A stretch of 40,213 nucleotides of DNA from contig CAYXVU010000024.1 of the NCBI GenBank assembly GCA_964468725.1, forward strand, positions 1 through 40,213, given 5' to 3'. Below the pieces are notes generated by a model. That model was not told where the DNA came from, made no database searches, and saw nothing but the letters and a program-made list of their open reading frames with translations. A program made the translations under genes and the position numbers. This stretch comes from CAYXVU01 sp964468725 (GTDB taxonomy: Bacteria; Acidobacteriota; Blastocatellia; UBA7656). This document shows, one piece after another, positions 8,936 through 16,457 of the stretch (position 1 is its first letter; the number at the start of each line of letters is the position of its first letter).

Positions 8936-9766
8936 TCAGCCGAGTTTGATTTCGCCTTTCGGGCTTTTGAGTCGCGCCGTCAATCGCAAGCGCGCCGCCT
9001 TGCGGATCGCCACTTCCACATCGAGATTCTTCAACACGACGCGCAGTGGTTCGGGATCGGGATGTTCAATTGCAAACGAGAGGAGATGGCAACCTTGCGG
9101 TGAGTCTTGCGACGGATGCAGCCCTTCCTTGTCCCATTCGATAAAGAAGGGCACGAAGGGGACGCTGGGCAGATTGAGGTTGAGCGTCTGCCATTTGAGC
9201 GGTTTGCCATCAGGCCGTGTGCGTGAACCGGCGGCGGGGCCTCTGAAAGAATAACTGGCTGAACGCGCTTTGGCGGCTAAGTCCGCGATATTCGTTGTTG
9301 CCACAGCCCAGGCGATGAACTTCGGCTCGGTCAAGGTTCCCAAGTCTGGAAAAGCGGTGATGGGCGTGCCCGGCTGTTGCGGATCGGGGGCAATGATTTC
9401 GAGGTACTGCCGACCGCCAAGCGAAAGCAAGGCGTTATGGGTTCCGCGACCCGGATGCTGACCTCCGAAGCGCGCACGCACGCCGGTCTGTCTTTCGAGC
9501 AGTTCAATGCCTTCTTCAAGATTTCTCACCCCGAATACCAGATGATCCATCATCGTCATACCTCTGAGTTGACTGGTGAAAACCGATTCGCCCGTGCCGC
9601 TTGCCATCGCCGTGTAGGGCAACATTGAAAGGGTAGGCAAACCAAGCAGAGTGCGGCCACTGTGCAGCAAAAAATTACGGCGGCTCAAGTGCGCGCACAG
9701 AGGTGATGGCACTCTGCCCTCCGGAGCCCGTTGCGGCCAATGTGGCTCATCGTTGGTGTTCACCAT
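8936..9766 (-). CDS. Tat-exported VOC/glyoxalase-fold protein
   Basis: 276 residues. A 25-residue hydrophilic leader is followed by LSRRNFLLHSGRTLLGLPTLSMLP, a twin-arginine signal (SRRNFL), so the folded protein should be exported, possibly with a bound metal. The mature part opens with MMDHLVFGVRNLEEGIELLERQTGV, the first beta-alpha-beta unit of the vicinal-oxygen-chelate superfamily, and continues with GGQHPGRGTHNALLSLGGRQYLEIIAPDP. This is the pattern of the Glyoxalase_3-like subfamily, whose reaction is generally unknown. His in MDHL and Glu in YLEII are the likely metal ligands. The start is supported by GGGAGG four bases before the ATG. It is convergent with der; ACCGATG/CATCGGT around 8888-8936 is a weak hairpin between them. 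Confidence 0.8.
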   Translation of the reverse strand: MVNTNDEPHWPQRAPEGRVPSPLCAHLSRRNFLLHSGRTLLGLPTLSMLPYTAMASGTGESVFTSQLRGMTMMDHLVFGVRNLEEGIELLERQTGVRARFGGQHPGRGTHNALLSLGGRQYLEIIAPDPQQPGTPITAFPDLGTLTEPKFIAWAVATTNIADLAAKARSASYSFRGPAAGSRTRPDGKPLKWQTLNLNLPSVPFVPFFIEWDKEGLHPSQDSPQGCHLLSFAIEHPDPEPLRVVLKNLDVEVAIRKAARLRLTARLKSPKGEIKLG

Positions 9767-10061
9767 CTGCCTCCCGTTTGCCGGTTGAATTCCGAACGAA
9801 TGGAGTCAACTTTACCGGTTCTTCTGTGCCCCTGACAAACCAACGAATGGCTGATGAGAAATAACCGTAGCGACCTGCCGCTCGCGCCTATCCGCCACCA
9901 ACAGCCGACGGCGATACACTTGCAGCAGGTCTATCTAGCAAAACATTTTTTCCGACCTTCGAACCTGCCGCTGAGACTTGCCTTCGTCGCCATCTGTGAT
10001 GGGGAAGACAGAGGCAACGGCAGATGTTCGCTTGCCCGTAGTCAGCGGACAAACCGGATCG
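9767..10061. other. Intergenic stretch downstream of the DUF3386-like gene
   Basis: About 295 bases with no supported gene. A hairpin with core CCATC-TGT-GATGG and imperfect flanking pairs lies near 9978-10018 and may end transcription of the leftward cluster; it lacks a clear T-run. Confidence 0.35.
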
Positions 10062-10817
10062 CTATTTCTGCGCCGCCAGTTGGGTAGCCGATAGCGGACG
10101 CGGATTGCGAAATTCAATAAGCCGCGTCGTCATCTGACCGTTTTCGGCGCGCAGCAAACGGCGCGCAACCGGATACCAGACGTTCCCTTTCTTTGTATAC
10201 TCGTCGGCAAAAGCGTCTACTCGTTTGAGAGCGCCGGTCTTCGCATCGAAGTAGGTGACAAAGAAAGTGCGCGGCAGATATTTGCCGCCCTCAACCGTGG
10301 TCGTTTCCAGAATCGAAATGGTGAAGCGTTCGCCGCCCATCGTACGCGTCACTTCGCTGGTGCGGCCATCGCGCACGCGATAGCTGGATTTGAGTGTGTC
10401 ATTAAGATGGATTAATCGGCCTGTCGGACTCTTATCGTCTCTGTCAAAAGCGAGCGGGTGACGGCCATCCCCTTTGGCAAAATCGCCGCCCTTGCGATGT
10501 GTGAGCAAGCTGGTCAACTGCCCATCAAGCCATTCCATTGCGCTTTCGCTAAGCCCTTCCATCTTCACCTGCGTGCCGTCTTTGACCGAATAGGTGAGCA
10601 TCCCTTTGCTCACTTGACCATTGTCATTGAAGACGATGTCAGCGGTAAAACCGGCGAAACCCGCAGGCCAGACGACGCGCGCATCGTTCGCCGCTTTGAG
10701 TAGCGCATAGGCTTCCGGATCGGCCTTTGCGGCGCTTTGCGCGACCGCGAGAGCCGCAAGTGAAAAGAGAAAAGTTGCAGCGATCATCATCTTCATTCGC
10801 GTAATTGAGTGCTTCAT
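10062..10817 (-). CDS. Secreted DUF3386-like protein of the iron-type cluster
   Basis: 251 residues. A Sec signal peptide (MKMMIAATFLFSLAALAVAQS) is followed by a mature domain of about 220 residues. The ordered blocks are AYALLKAANDARVVW, GFAGFTADIVFNDNG, SLLTHRKGG, SSYRVRDGRTSEVTR, KYLPRTFFVTYFDAKTGALK and DEYTKKGNVWYPVARRLLRAENG. They match my memory of DUF3386, a family of unknown function, but I could not run a search. The layout suggests a beta-rich, lipocalin- or LolA-like ligand-binding fold; that is inference. The start has AGGGAGG upstream. It is the last gene of the leftward cluster, 34 bases after the small Cys/His protein, so co-transcription with the receptors is likely. Confidence 0.75.
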   Translation of the reverse strand: MKHSITRMKMMIAATFLFSLAALAVAQSAAKADPEAYALLKAANDARVVWPAGFAGFTADIVFNDNGQVSKGMLTYSVKDGTQVKMEGLSESAMEWLDGQLTSLLTHRKGGDFAKGDGRHPLAFDRDDKSPTGRLIHLNDTLKSSYRVRDGRTSEVTRTMGGERFTISILETTTVEGGKYLPRTFFVTYFDAKTGALKRVDAFADEYTKKGNVWYPVARRLLRAENGQMTTRLIEFRNPRPLSATQLAAQK

Positions 10818-10851
10818 AGTTTCATCCTCCCTTTCAAGAGTCGCGTGCGGA

Positions 10852-11064
10852 TCACATCACGACCTGGTTTAGGTGTTGGGGTATCGGTGTCGTCGCCATT
10901 TCGGTTTGCAGTTGATGGTAGATTTCGCTGGCAGAATCGAAGAGGACACGGAACTGCTCTTCGCTGAGCGCTAGCATGACGTGACCGCAGACCAGATGAA
11001 TGCAACCGTTTTGACAACGGACACAGCGATAGGGTTGCGGGGGTTCGGGCATAGTCTCTTTCAT
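10852..11064 (-). CDS. Small Cys/His-rich putative metal-binding protein
   Basis: 70 residues, with no signal peptide or membrane segment, so probably cytoplasmic. The N-terminal third has a dense cluster of potential ligands: Cys14, Cys17, Cys21, His23, Cys26 and His28 in CVRCQNGCIHLVCGHVML. The rest is a helical LSEEQFRVLFDSASEIYHQLQ segment. This layout would suit a zinc ribbon or another metal or heme site. The gene is real: AAAGGAG lies seven bases before the ATG, it is on the same strand as its neighbours, 22 bases downstream of the TonB receptor and 34 upstream of the DUF3386-like gene. I recall similar small proteins beside TonB receptors in Bacteroidota but cannot name the family with certainty. 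Confidence 0.75.
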   Translation of the reverse strand: MKETMPEPPQPYRCVRCQNGCIHLVCGHVMLALSEEQFRVLFDSASEIYHQLQTEMATTPIPQHLNQVVM

Positions 11065-11086
11065 ACGGCTCCTTTCCTGAAATTTT

Positions 11087-13618
11087 TTAGAAGAACTTGA
11101 AATTGACGCCGAGCGTTAGGCTGCGTCCGCGCGCCGGTGCGAAGGCGAATTGTTCGTGATAGAAACGATTGCTCACATTCTCAAGACCGAGCGTAAAGCT
11201 TGTCGCATAATGCTCGCGTCTGAGGTGCCATCCGCCGCGCAGGTCGTGAGCGACGAAACCGGGTTCGGCTCCGCCGTTGGCAATTAGAAAAGCCGGGGAG
11301 AGTCTCTCTTGTCTATTGACGATTCGCACACTGTATTCCGACCATAAACGGTCGCGTTGGTCTCGCCAGCGCAAGCCGAAGACCGTCTTGAGAGGCGTAA
11401 GGAAATCGAGCGGAGTGTGTGTCTCCAAATCGCTGCCGCGCAAATAACTGAGGTTGCCAAGCACGGTGATGACCTGATGCGCGACGGGCAACGAGGCTTC
11501 GAAATCGGCTTCCAACCCTTGAATGCGCGCGCGCCCGACGTTGACCGTTTGAAAGACTGGAATCGGCGGTCGCCCTGTCCCTGCGGAGATGGTAATGGGC
11601 AGGCCGTTGCGATCTAGCGCTGCGCGATTGAGGAGAAAATCCTCATACGTGTTGTTGAAGTAGGAAAGCGAGGCAGCGAGGCGGCGGCTGTAAAGGCGCA
11701 CTCCGGTGTCGAAGTTCACGCCGGATTCGGGTTCGAGATGGGGATTGCCGACAACGAAACCTGCCGCCGAGCCGAAATCCGTAAAGAAGCGTTCGAAGAG
11801 ATTGGGCTGGCGAAATGACCGCCCGACCCGCGCCGTCAGGCTCAGGCTGGCAATCGGTTTGACGACGACACCAACATCGCCGCTCACGGCTGTGTCGTTG
11901 AGATTCAGCCCCTCATCGAGTCCGCCGAGTTGCAGGTCGGCGATTTGCGAAGGGGTGAAAAAGGGCGGCAGATCGAACCCCGCTGTGCGCTCGGATTCAA
12001 TATCGAAACGATCAAAGCGCAGGCCGCCGATGATGTGTAACCAGCGCGTCGGTTGGTACTCGTCTTGCGCGAAGAGGGCGAGATTGCCAAAGGTCGCATT
12101 GGGCACACTCTTCGAACGATCTTGGCTACGCACCAGCCCCGGCGGGAAGGTGCTGAAATCGGGCGATAGCCTTTCGATGAAGCGCGCATCGCGGTTGCGA
12201 TCACGAAAATAGCTGGTTCCGGCGATGAGGACTTGATGGTCGCTTAAAGAAAAATTGGTTTGTAAATCGAACCCGGCGGTGTCCGTGTCGGTGTTGGTTT
12301 CGCTGAATTGAAACTGTCCCGGAAAAGCCGGAGGCACAGCCGGAACGCTCAAAACATTCGAGAAGTTGCGCTCTTGCGATTGGTAGTAGACGCTGGCCGC
12401 CAGTCGCGTCAAGCGTGCGGTCAGGTCGTAGCCTTCATAACGCCCACTCACTTTGTCGCGGTTCGAGAAAGGAAAGAAAGCCGTAAAGACGCCGACTACG
12501 CCGGGCACTCCGATATTGGCAGCGCGCCGCCGGTCATAGCTCACACGCAGCGACTGAAAATCGTTGAGAAAGAGGCGACCGAGCAACCGTGTATCGCTGC
12601 CGTGATATTGCGAGTTGAAAACTTCGGTTGACGCATCACCGCCGTCGCCGCCCGCGTGATAGTTGGCGAAGCGATCTAGCGTTTGTGCGATGCGAAAAGC
12701 GAAGCGCGCATTGGCACCCGTAAGATAAGCCGAGCCGCGTCTTCCTGCGTCGTTTGAACTCAGTAACCCATTCAAGCCACCGCCGAAGCGAAACCCATCG
12801 GCGCGGCGCGGCAGCGCATCCTGCGTGATGATATTGATCGTGCCAGCGAGCGCATCCGTGCCGTAGAGCACGGAGCCGCTGCCGCGCGCGACTTCGATGC
12901 TTTCGATCTGCTCAACATCTACGAGGCCGATCTCGATGCCGGAATTTGCCGTTGAGGTTCGCGTATGGTTGAGTCGTTCGCCGTCCACAAGGATGAGGAC
13001 GCGATTGCTATCGAGACCGCGAATACGCGGGCGCACTTGAAATGGCCCTTCGTTGACGACGCTCACGCCGGGCAGTTGGCGAAAGAGGTCGCCAATGGTC
13101 GAAAGTGTGCGGCGTTCAATCTCTTCGCGCTCGATAATGTTGACCGGCACAGAGATGTCCGAAGCCAACGACTCGGTGCGCGTGGCCGTCACTGTGACCT
13201 TATCAGCTATCGCGCCGGGCGTCAGCGTAATGTCGAGAGCGCGACGATCAGGCGCGGAAAGATCAAGGGGTTGCGTGAAGGTAGCAAAGCCTATGCTGGA
13301 TGCGCTCAAGACGTAATTGGCTGGTAACAGGTCGTTGAACGCAAACGTGCCAGTGTCGTCTGTGATAACGGTGCGCTCGAAGCCATTACTCTTCTGCCGC
13401 AAGATCACCCGCGCACCGCTGACGACCGCACCGCTCTGATCGCTCACGCGACCGGCGAGGGCTGTGCTGCGACTTTGCGCCAGCGTCGGAATGGCCAAGC
13501 TTTGCTGGAGAAGCGCGATAAACAGCGCAACGATCAACCAGCGAACGCGCGCCGATGGGCGGATGAGCCGCAAATGCCGCTGACTCTGAAGACGAGGGGA
13601 GCGATGAATTAGATACAT
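11087..13618 (-). CDS. TonB-dependent outer-membrane receptor, heme/cobalamin type
   Basis: 843 residues. A signal peptide (LIVALFIALLQQSLAIPTLAQ) is followed by a carboxypeptidase-regulatory-like domain (TALAGRVSDQSGAVVSGARV, about residues 50-130), a TonB-box-like VTVTATR, and a plug domain with IRGLDSNRVLILVDGERLNH and GSGSVLYGTDALAGTINIIT. A 22-strand barrel then runs to the C-terminal aromatic signal NFKFF. The plug resembles hemoglobin/heme and cobalamin receptors (HmuR/BtuB group) more than FecA, but the ligand is not determined by sequence. The frame extends upstream to 13747, but the ATG at 13616-13618 has AGGAGG nine bases before it and puts the signal peptide near the N-terminus. 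It is the second receptor of the leftward cluster. Confidence 0.88.
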   Translation of the reverse strand: MYLIHRSPRLQSQRHLRLIRPSARVRWLIVALFIALLQQSLAIPTLAQSRSTALAGRVSDQSGAVVSGARVILRQKSNGFERTVITDDTGTFAFNDLLPANYVLSASSIGFATFTQPLDLSAPDRRALDITLTPGAIADKVTVTATRTESLASDISVPVNIIEREEIERRTLSTIGDLFRQLPGVSVVNEGPFQVRPRIRGLDSNRVLILVDGERLNHTRTSTANSGIEIGLVDVEQIESIEVARGSGSVLYGTDALAGTINIITQDALPRRADGFRFGGGLNGLLSSNDAGRRGSAYLTGANARFAFRIAQTLDRFANYHAGGDGGDASTEVFNSQYHGSDTRLLGRLFLNDFQSLRVSYDRRRAANIGVPGVVGVFTAFFPFSNRDKVSGRYEGYDLTARLTRLAASVYYQSQERNFSNVLSVPAVPPAFPGQFQFSETNTDTDTAGFDLQTNFSLSDHQVLIAGTSYFRDRNRDARFIERLSPDFSTFPPGLVRSQDRSKSVPNATFGNLALFAQDEYQPTRWLHIIGGLRFDRFDIESERTAGFDLPPFFTPSQIADLQLGGLDEGLNLNDTAVSGDVGVVVKPIASLSLTARVGRSFRQPNLFERFFTDFGSAAGFVVGNPHLEPESGVNFDTGVRLYSRRLAASLSYFNNTYEDFLLNRAALDRNGLPITISAGTGRPPIPVFQTVNVGRARIQGLEADFEASLPVAHQVITVLGNLSYLRGSDLETHTPLDFLTPLKTVFGLRWRDQRDRLWSEYSVRIVNRQERLSPAFLIANGGAEPGFVAHDLRGGWHLRREHYATSFTLGLENVSNRFYHEQFAFAPARGRSLTLGVNFKFF

Positions 13619-13664
13619 ACGAGCAATCCTCCTGTTGACCGATTCTCTGTTGGCGGTCAGCCGG

Positions 13665-13698
13665 GGATGATGTGGTAGGATTGCCCTGCACATCATCC
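13665..13698 (-). promoter_or_regulatory. 10-bp perfect inverted repeat in the leader of the second receptor
   Basis: GGATGATGTG (13665-13674) and CACATCATCC (13689-13698) are exact reverse complements around a 14-base loop. They lie about 47 bases upstream of the receptor start at 13618. It could be an operator or an mRNA hairpin. It does not resemble a Fur box and I do not recognise a known riboswitch. Confidence 0.45.
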
Positions 13699-13738
13699 GT
13701 GAAGTTCCCAAGACCGAGCGGTTGAGCGTTGCAACAGA

Positions 13739-13770
13739 CGAAGCCACGGTGTTCGCGCATCGTGGCTTCG
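13739..13770. terminator. Hairpin between the two TonB receptor genes
   Basis: CGAAGCCACG (13739-13748) and CGTGGCTTCG (13761-13770) form a perfect 10-bp stem with a 12-base loop, 20 bases after the FecA-like stop codon. No U-run follows on the leftward strand, so it may attenuate, stabilise or process the transcript rather than fully end it. Confidence 0.45.
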
Positions 13771-13790
13771 GCGCTTACACATCCTGCGAA

Positions 13791-16196
13791 TTAGAATCTG
13801 AATTTCAATCCGGCATGCACAAGACGCGGACTATTGGGAAGAATGCCGCGCGTGCGATCAATGATGAACGTGTCATTGAGAAAATTCTTCGTCGTAACGA
13901 AGAAGGTGGTGCGAATCTTTTCGACGTGGTAATTCAGCGTCGCATTCCAAGTCGTATAGCCTGCAATCAATCCCCGTTGTCCGTCGGGACTGGGAGCAAC
14001 GGTATTGAGGTCGTCGCCGAACTGCTCGCCGATATAAACGGCTTCGACGAAGCCATCAAAGCCGGAACTGTGCCCATAACCAAAGCTCACAGTTGCCAGA
14101 TGCTCAGGCGCGTAGGGTAAGCGATTGCCCGTGACGCGCACAGTGGAAAAGCCGGGTATGGTGCTGAAGCGATTGCCTTCGAATCGGGCATCCGGCAAAT
14201 AGGTGTAGGCGGCGTTGACATAAACATTATGCGGCGACCGGATGATCGTTCCTGTATCAACGCGCGCGCCAAATTCGAATCCTTGATGCAGCGTCTCGCC
14301 GCCGTTAGTCAAGGTAGCGCCCAAACCTCCGGCGACGCTGGCGGGAACGATTTGATTTTCGTAATCCATGCGGAAGTAAGTCGCTTCGAGGCGCACGCCT
14401 GCGTAGGGCGAGGTGCGCACGCCCAACTCATAGTTCCAACTGAGTTCCGGGGCGAGATCCACCACGCCGCCCGTCGCATTACTGATGATGTCTTCCGTGC
14501 GCGGCGGCGCAAAGCCGCGATGCAGGCCGCCAAAGAGGGTAGCTTTGTTGCCGAAATTGTAGGCGAGGCCAATGCCCGGCACGATCTCTGTCAAATCGGT
14601 CTGCCCGGTCACGCCCGCGCCATTGTTGGCTAACAGATTGCGGCGTTCGAAGTGAATCTGTTCGACTCGAAACCCCGGCGTCACCGAGAGATTGCCAAAC
14701 CAGAATCGGTTTTGCAGGAAAGCTGAGAAGGCTCGATTCTCTCGCTGATTTCGTTCAACCAACGCCCCTGTGCGGGCAGTCGGGAAGTTCCCATTCTCTT
14801 GCCGACGATCTTGATCTTCGATGTGCAAGCGGAGGCCGAATTCGGCTTCGCTGCGAACACTGAAGATGCGGTGATTGGCTTTGAAACGCGGTTCGATGCC
14901 CAGAAAGTAATACTCGCGCAGGCGGCCTTCGTTACCGCAGGTGGTATTGAGGTTCGCCAACCCGCCGCAGTTCGGGTCGGCAGCATCGTTTGGACGTTGC
15001 AACGAATTGCTCGATTGCCGCCACCAGTGGCGTTTGAAAAATGCGCCATAGAGATTCGTCGTCAGCAACAGATCATTATTGAAAACCACCGCGTGAGTGG
15101 CTGATGCGCCGAAACGATCACCGTAAAAGAAGTCGTTGCGAAAAACGTTTTGTCGAGGATTGAGGCGAAACTCCTCTTCCGTCAGCCCGGAATAGGTGAC
15201 GTTCGAATCTTCGCCGTAATAGCTGGCGCGCAAAGTTAAAGCCTGCTTTTTGCCGATGCCGGTTACCGCTTTCACCGTGAAGTCATGAATGCCTGAGCGC
15301 ACGTTGTCGCGCGCGCCTTCGCCCTGCTTGCGCGTATAGTTGAAGAGCAATCCCATACCCCGCCAAGTGCCGCCAAAATCAATATGCCCGTTGAAATAGT
15401 CGCGGTTGCCGCCGGTTAGGATGATCGAGCCCGATGGCTTATCGGGCGGGTTCGGCGTCAAGTAGTTGACCACGCCTGCGACCGTAACCGGCCCATAGAG
15501 AATCTGCCCGGAGCCTTTGAGGACTTCGATGCTCTCGAACCGTTCGATGGGCGGGTGATAGTAAGAGGCATTGTCGCCATAAGGCGCATAGGTGAGCGGG
15601 ATGCCGTCTTCGAGCAAGAGGATTTTGGTCGAGCGCGTCGGATTGACCCCGCGAATGGCGATATGCGGGCGGTTGCCGAAGCCTTCATCATCGCGCACAT
15701 TGATGCCGGGAATTTTGCGCAGAGCTTCAGCGAAATTGAAGACGCGACTGGTATCGAGGGTGCGCTTATCAATGAAGTCAACCGAACCGGGGATGCGCCG
15801 CAGGTCGTCCGGCGTCTCAGCAATATGCCCGTCGTTGACCACAACCTCTTCGACGATGCGTTGCGGTTCAAGGGTAATCTCCAGATTCTCGCCTTGCCCA
15901 TTTGTGAGGGTTACTTGACGAGTCAGAACGGCGAACCCCTCTCCTTTGACGCTGAGATAATAGGAACCGGCAAGCAAATTTTCGAAATGAAAACTGCCGG
16001 TATCATCGGTCTTTACGCTTTGCTCAAACCCATTGAGTTGCTGCCAAAGCCGCACAACTGTGTTGCTAATGGCAGCACCCCGCTGATCGAGTACGCGACC
16101 GTGCAGAACTGCGCGATTGGACTGGCCAGACGCCATTCCCGCCAACCCGCCATAGAGCAGTAGAACTATTAGTGGTGCAGAAATCAGCCTTCGCAT
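13791..16196 (-). CDS. TonB-dependent outer-membrane receptor, FecA-like
   Basis: 801 residues. A signal peptide (MRRLISAPLIVLLLYGGLAGMASGQ) is followed by a carboxypeptidase-regulatory-like domain (AVLHGRVLDQRGAAISNTVV, to about residue 110). The plug has IPGINVRDDEGFGNRPHIAI, TRSTKILLLEDGIPLTYAPY and GSGQILYGPVTVAGVVNYLT. This layout is closely similar to FecA, the ferric-dicitrate receptor, and related ferric-siderophore receptors. The barrel ends in LKFRF, a typical outer-membrane insertion signal. The start is backed by AGGAGGAGG just upstream. A near-consensus promoter and a perfect palindrome of Fur type precede it, which supports iron-repressed expression. FecA itself has an N-terminal signalling domain; here the regulatory-like domain takes that position, so transcriptional signalling is not implied. 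The exact ferric chelate is unknown. Confidence 0.9.
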   Translation of the reverse strand: MRRLISAPLIVLLLYGGLAGMASGQSNRAVLHGRVLDQRGAAISNTVVRLWQQLNGFEQSVKTDDTGSFHFENLLAGSYYLSVKGEGFAVLTRQVTLTNGQGENLEITLEPQRIVEEVVVNDGHIAETPDDLRRIPGSVDFIDKRTLDTSRVFNFAEALRKIPGINVRDDEGFGNRPHIAIRGVNPTRSTKILLLEDGIPLTYAPYGDNASYYHPPIERFESIEVLKGSGQILYGPVTVAGVVNYLTPNPPDKPSGSIILTGGNRDYFNGHIDFGGTWRGMGLLFNYTRKQGEGARDNVRSGIHDFTVKAVTGIGKKQALTLRASYYGEDSNVTYSGLTEEEFRLNPRQNVFRNDFFYGDRFGASATHAVVFNNDLLLTTNLYGAFFKRHWWRQSSNSLQRPNDAADPNCGGLANLNTTCGNEGRLREYYFLGIEPRFKANHRIFSVRSEAEFGLRLHIEDQDRRQENGNFPTARTGALVERNQRENRAFSAFLQNRFWFGNLSVTPGFRVEQIHFERRNLLANNGAGVTGQTDLTEIVPGIGLAYNFGNKATLFGGLHRGFAPPRTEDIISNATGGVVDLAPELSWNYELGVRTSPYAGVRLEATYFRMDYENQIVPASVAGGLGATLTNGGETLHQGFEFGARVDTGTIIRSPHNVYVNAAYTYLPDARFEGNRFSTIPGFSTVRVTGNRLPYAPEHLATVSFGYGHSSGFDGFVEAVYIGEQFGDDLNTVAPSPDGQRGLIAGYTTWNATLNYHVEKIRTTFFVTTKNFLNDTFIIDRTRGILPNSPRLVHAGLKFRF

Positions 16197-16238
16197 TATG
16201 CCTCCTCCTATTTTGATTGCCTATTTTTGATCTTTGAA

Positions 16239-16265
16239 TGAAATTGAAAACAGTTTTCAATTTCA
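16239..16265 (-). promoter_or_regulatory. Perfect 27-bp palindrome, Fur-family operator candidate
   Basis: Arms TGAAATTGAAAAC (16239-16251) and GTTTTCAATTTCA (16253-16265) are exact reverse complements around one central base. The inner 7-1-7 core TGAAAAC-A-GTTTTCA agrees with the classical Fur core TGATAAT-N-ATTATCA at 5 of 7 positions per arm. It begins about 12 bases downstream of the -10 hexamer, covering the likely transcription start region, a place where a bound repressor would block transcription. Confidence 0.7.
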
Positions 16266-16275
16266 GAGAAATCCG

Positions 16276-16304
16276 AGTATACGTAGCTGAAAAAACGGTG
16301 TCAA
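16276..16304 (-). promoter_or_regulatory. Near-consensus sigma-70 promoter of the FecA-like receptor
   Basis: Read leftward, TTGACA (16304-16299) is a perfect -35, followed by exactly 17 bases and TATACT (16281-16276), a 5 of 6 match to the -10. The predicted start of transcription is near 16269, about 73 bases before the receptor start codon. Confidence 0.75.
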
Positions 16305-16343
16305 CCAGTATTCTTGCCGTCTGCCAGTTGGGCGGGGTTATGA

Positions 16344-16359
16344 ACCGGTTGACCGGTTG
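16344..16359 (+). repeat. Tandem ACCGGTTG pair upstream of the proline dehydrogenase
   Basis: Two adjacent exact copies of ACCGGTTG. They overlap a weak rightward promoter candidate, TTGATT (16357-16362), 18 bases, TATGCT (16381-16386), so they might be an operator. The evidence for the promoter is modest. Confidence 0.35.
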
Positions 16360-16457
16360 ATTTCAAAAACGGCGATGTTTTATGCTCTGTCACGCTGCCA
16401 ACAGCGAAATCGCAGCCAACTTATGCGGGTCAGCCTTGAGCGCGCAAAGGAGCGAAT

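Noticed and set aside
13619..13790. Cobalamin riboswitch upstream of the BtuB/HmuR-like receptor
   Set aside because: The spacer is too short and I find no B12-box-like sequence; only simple hairpins.
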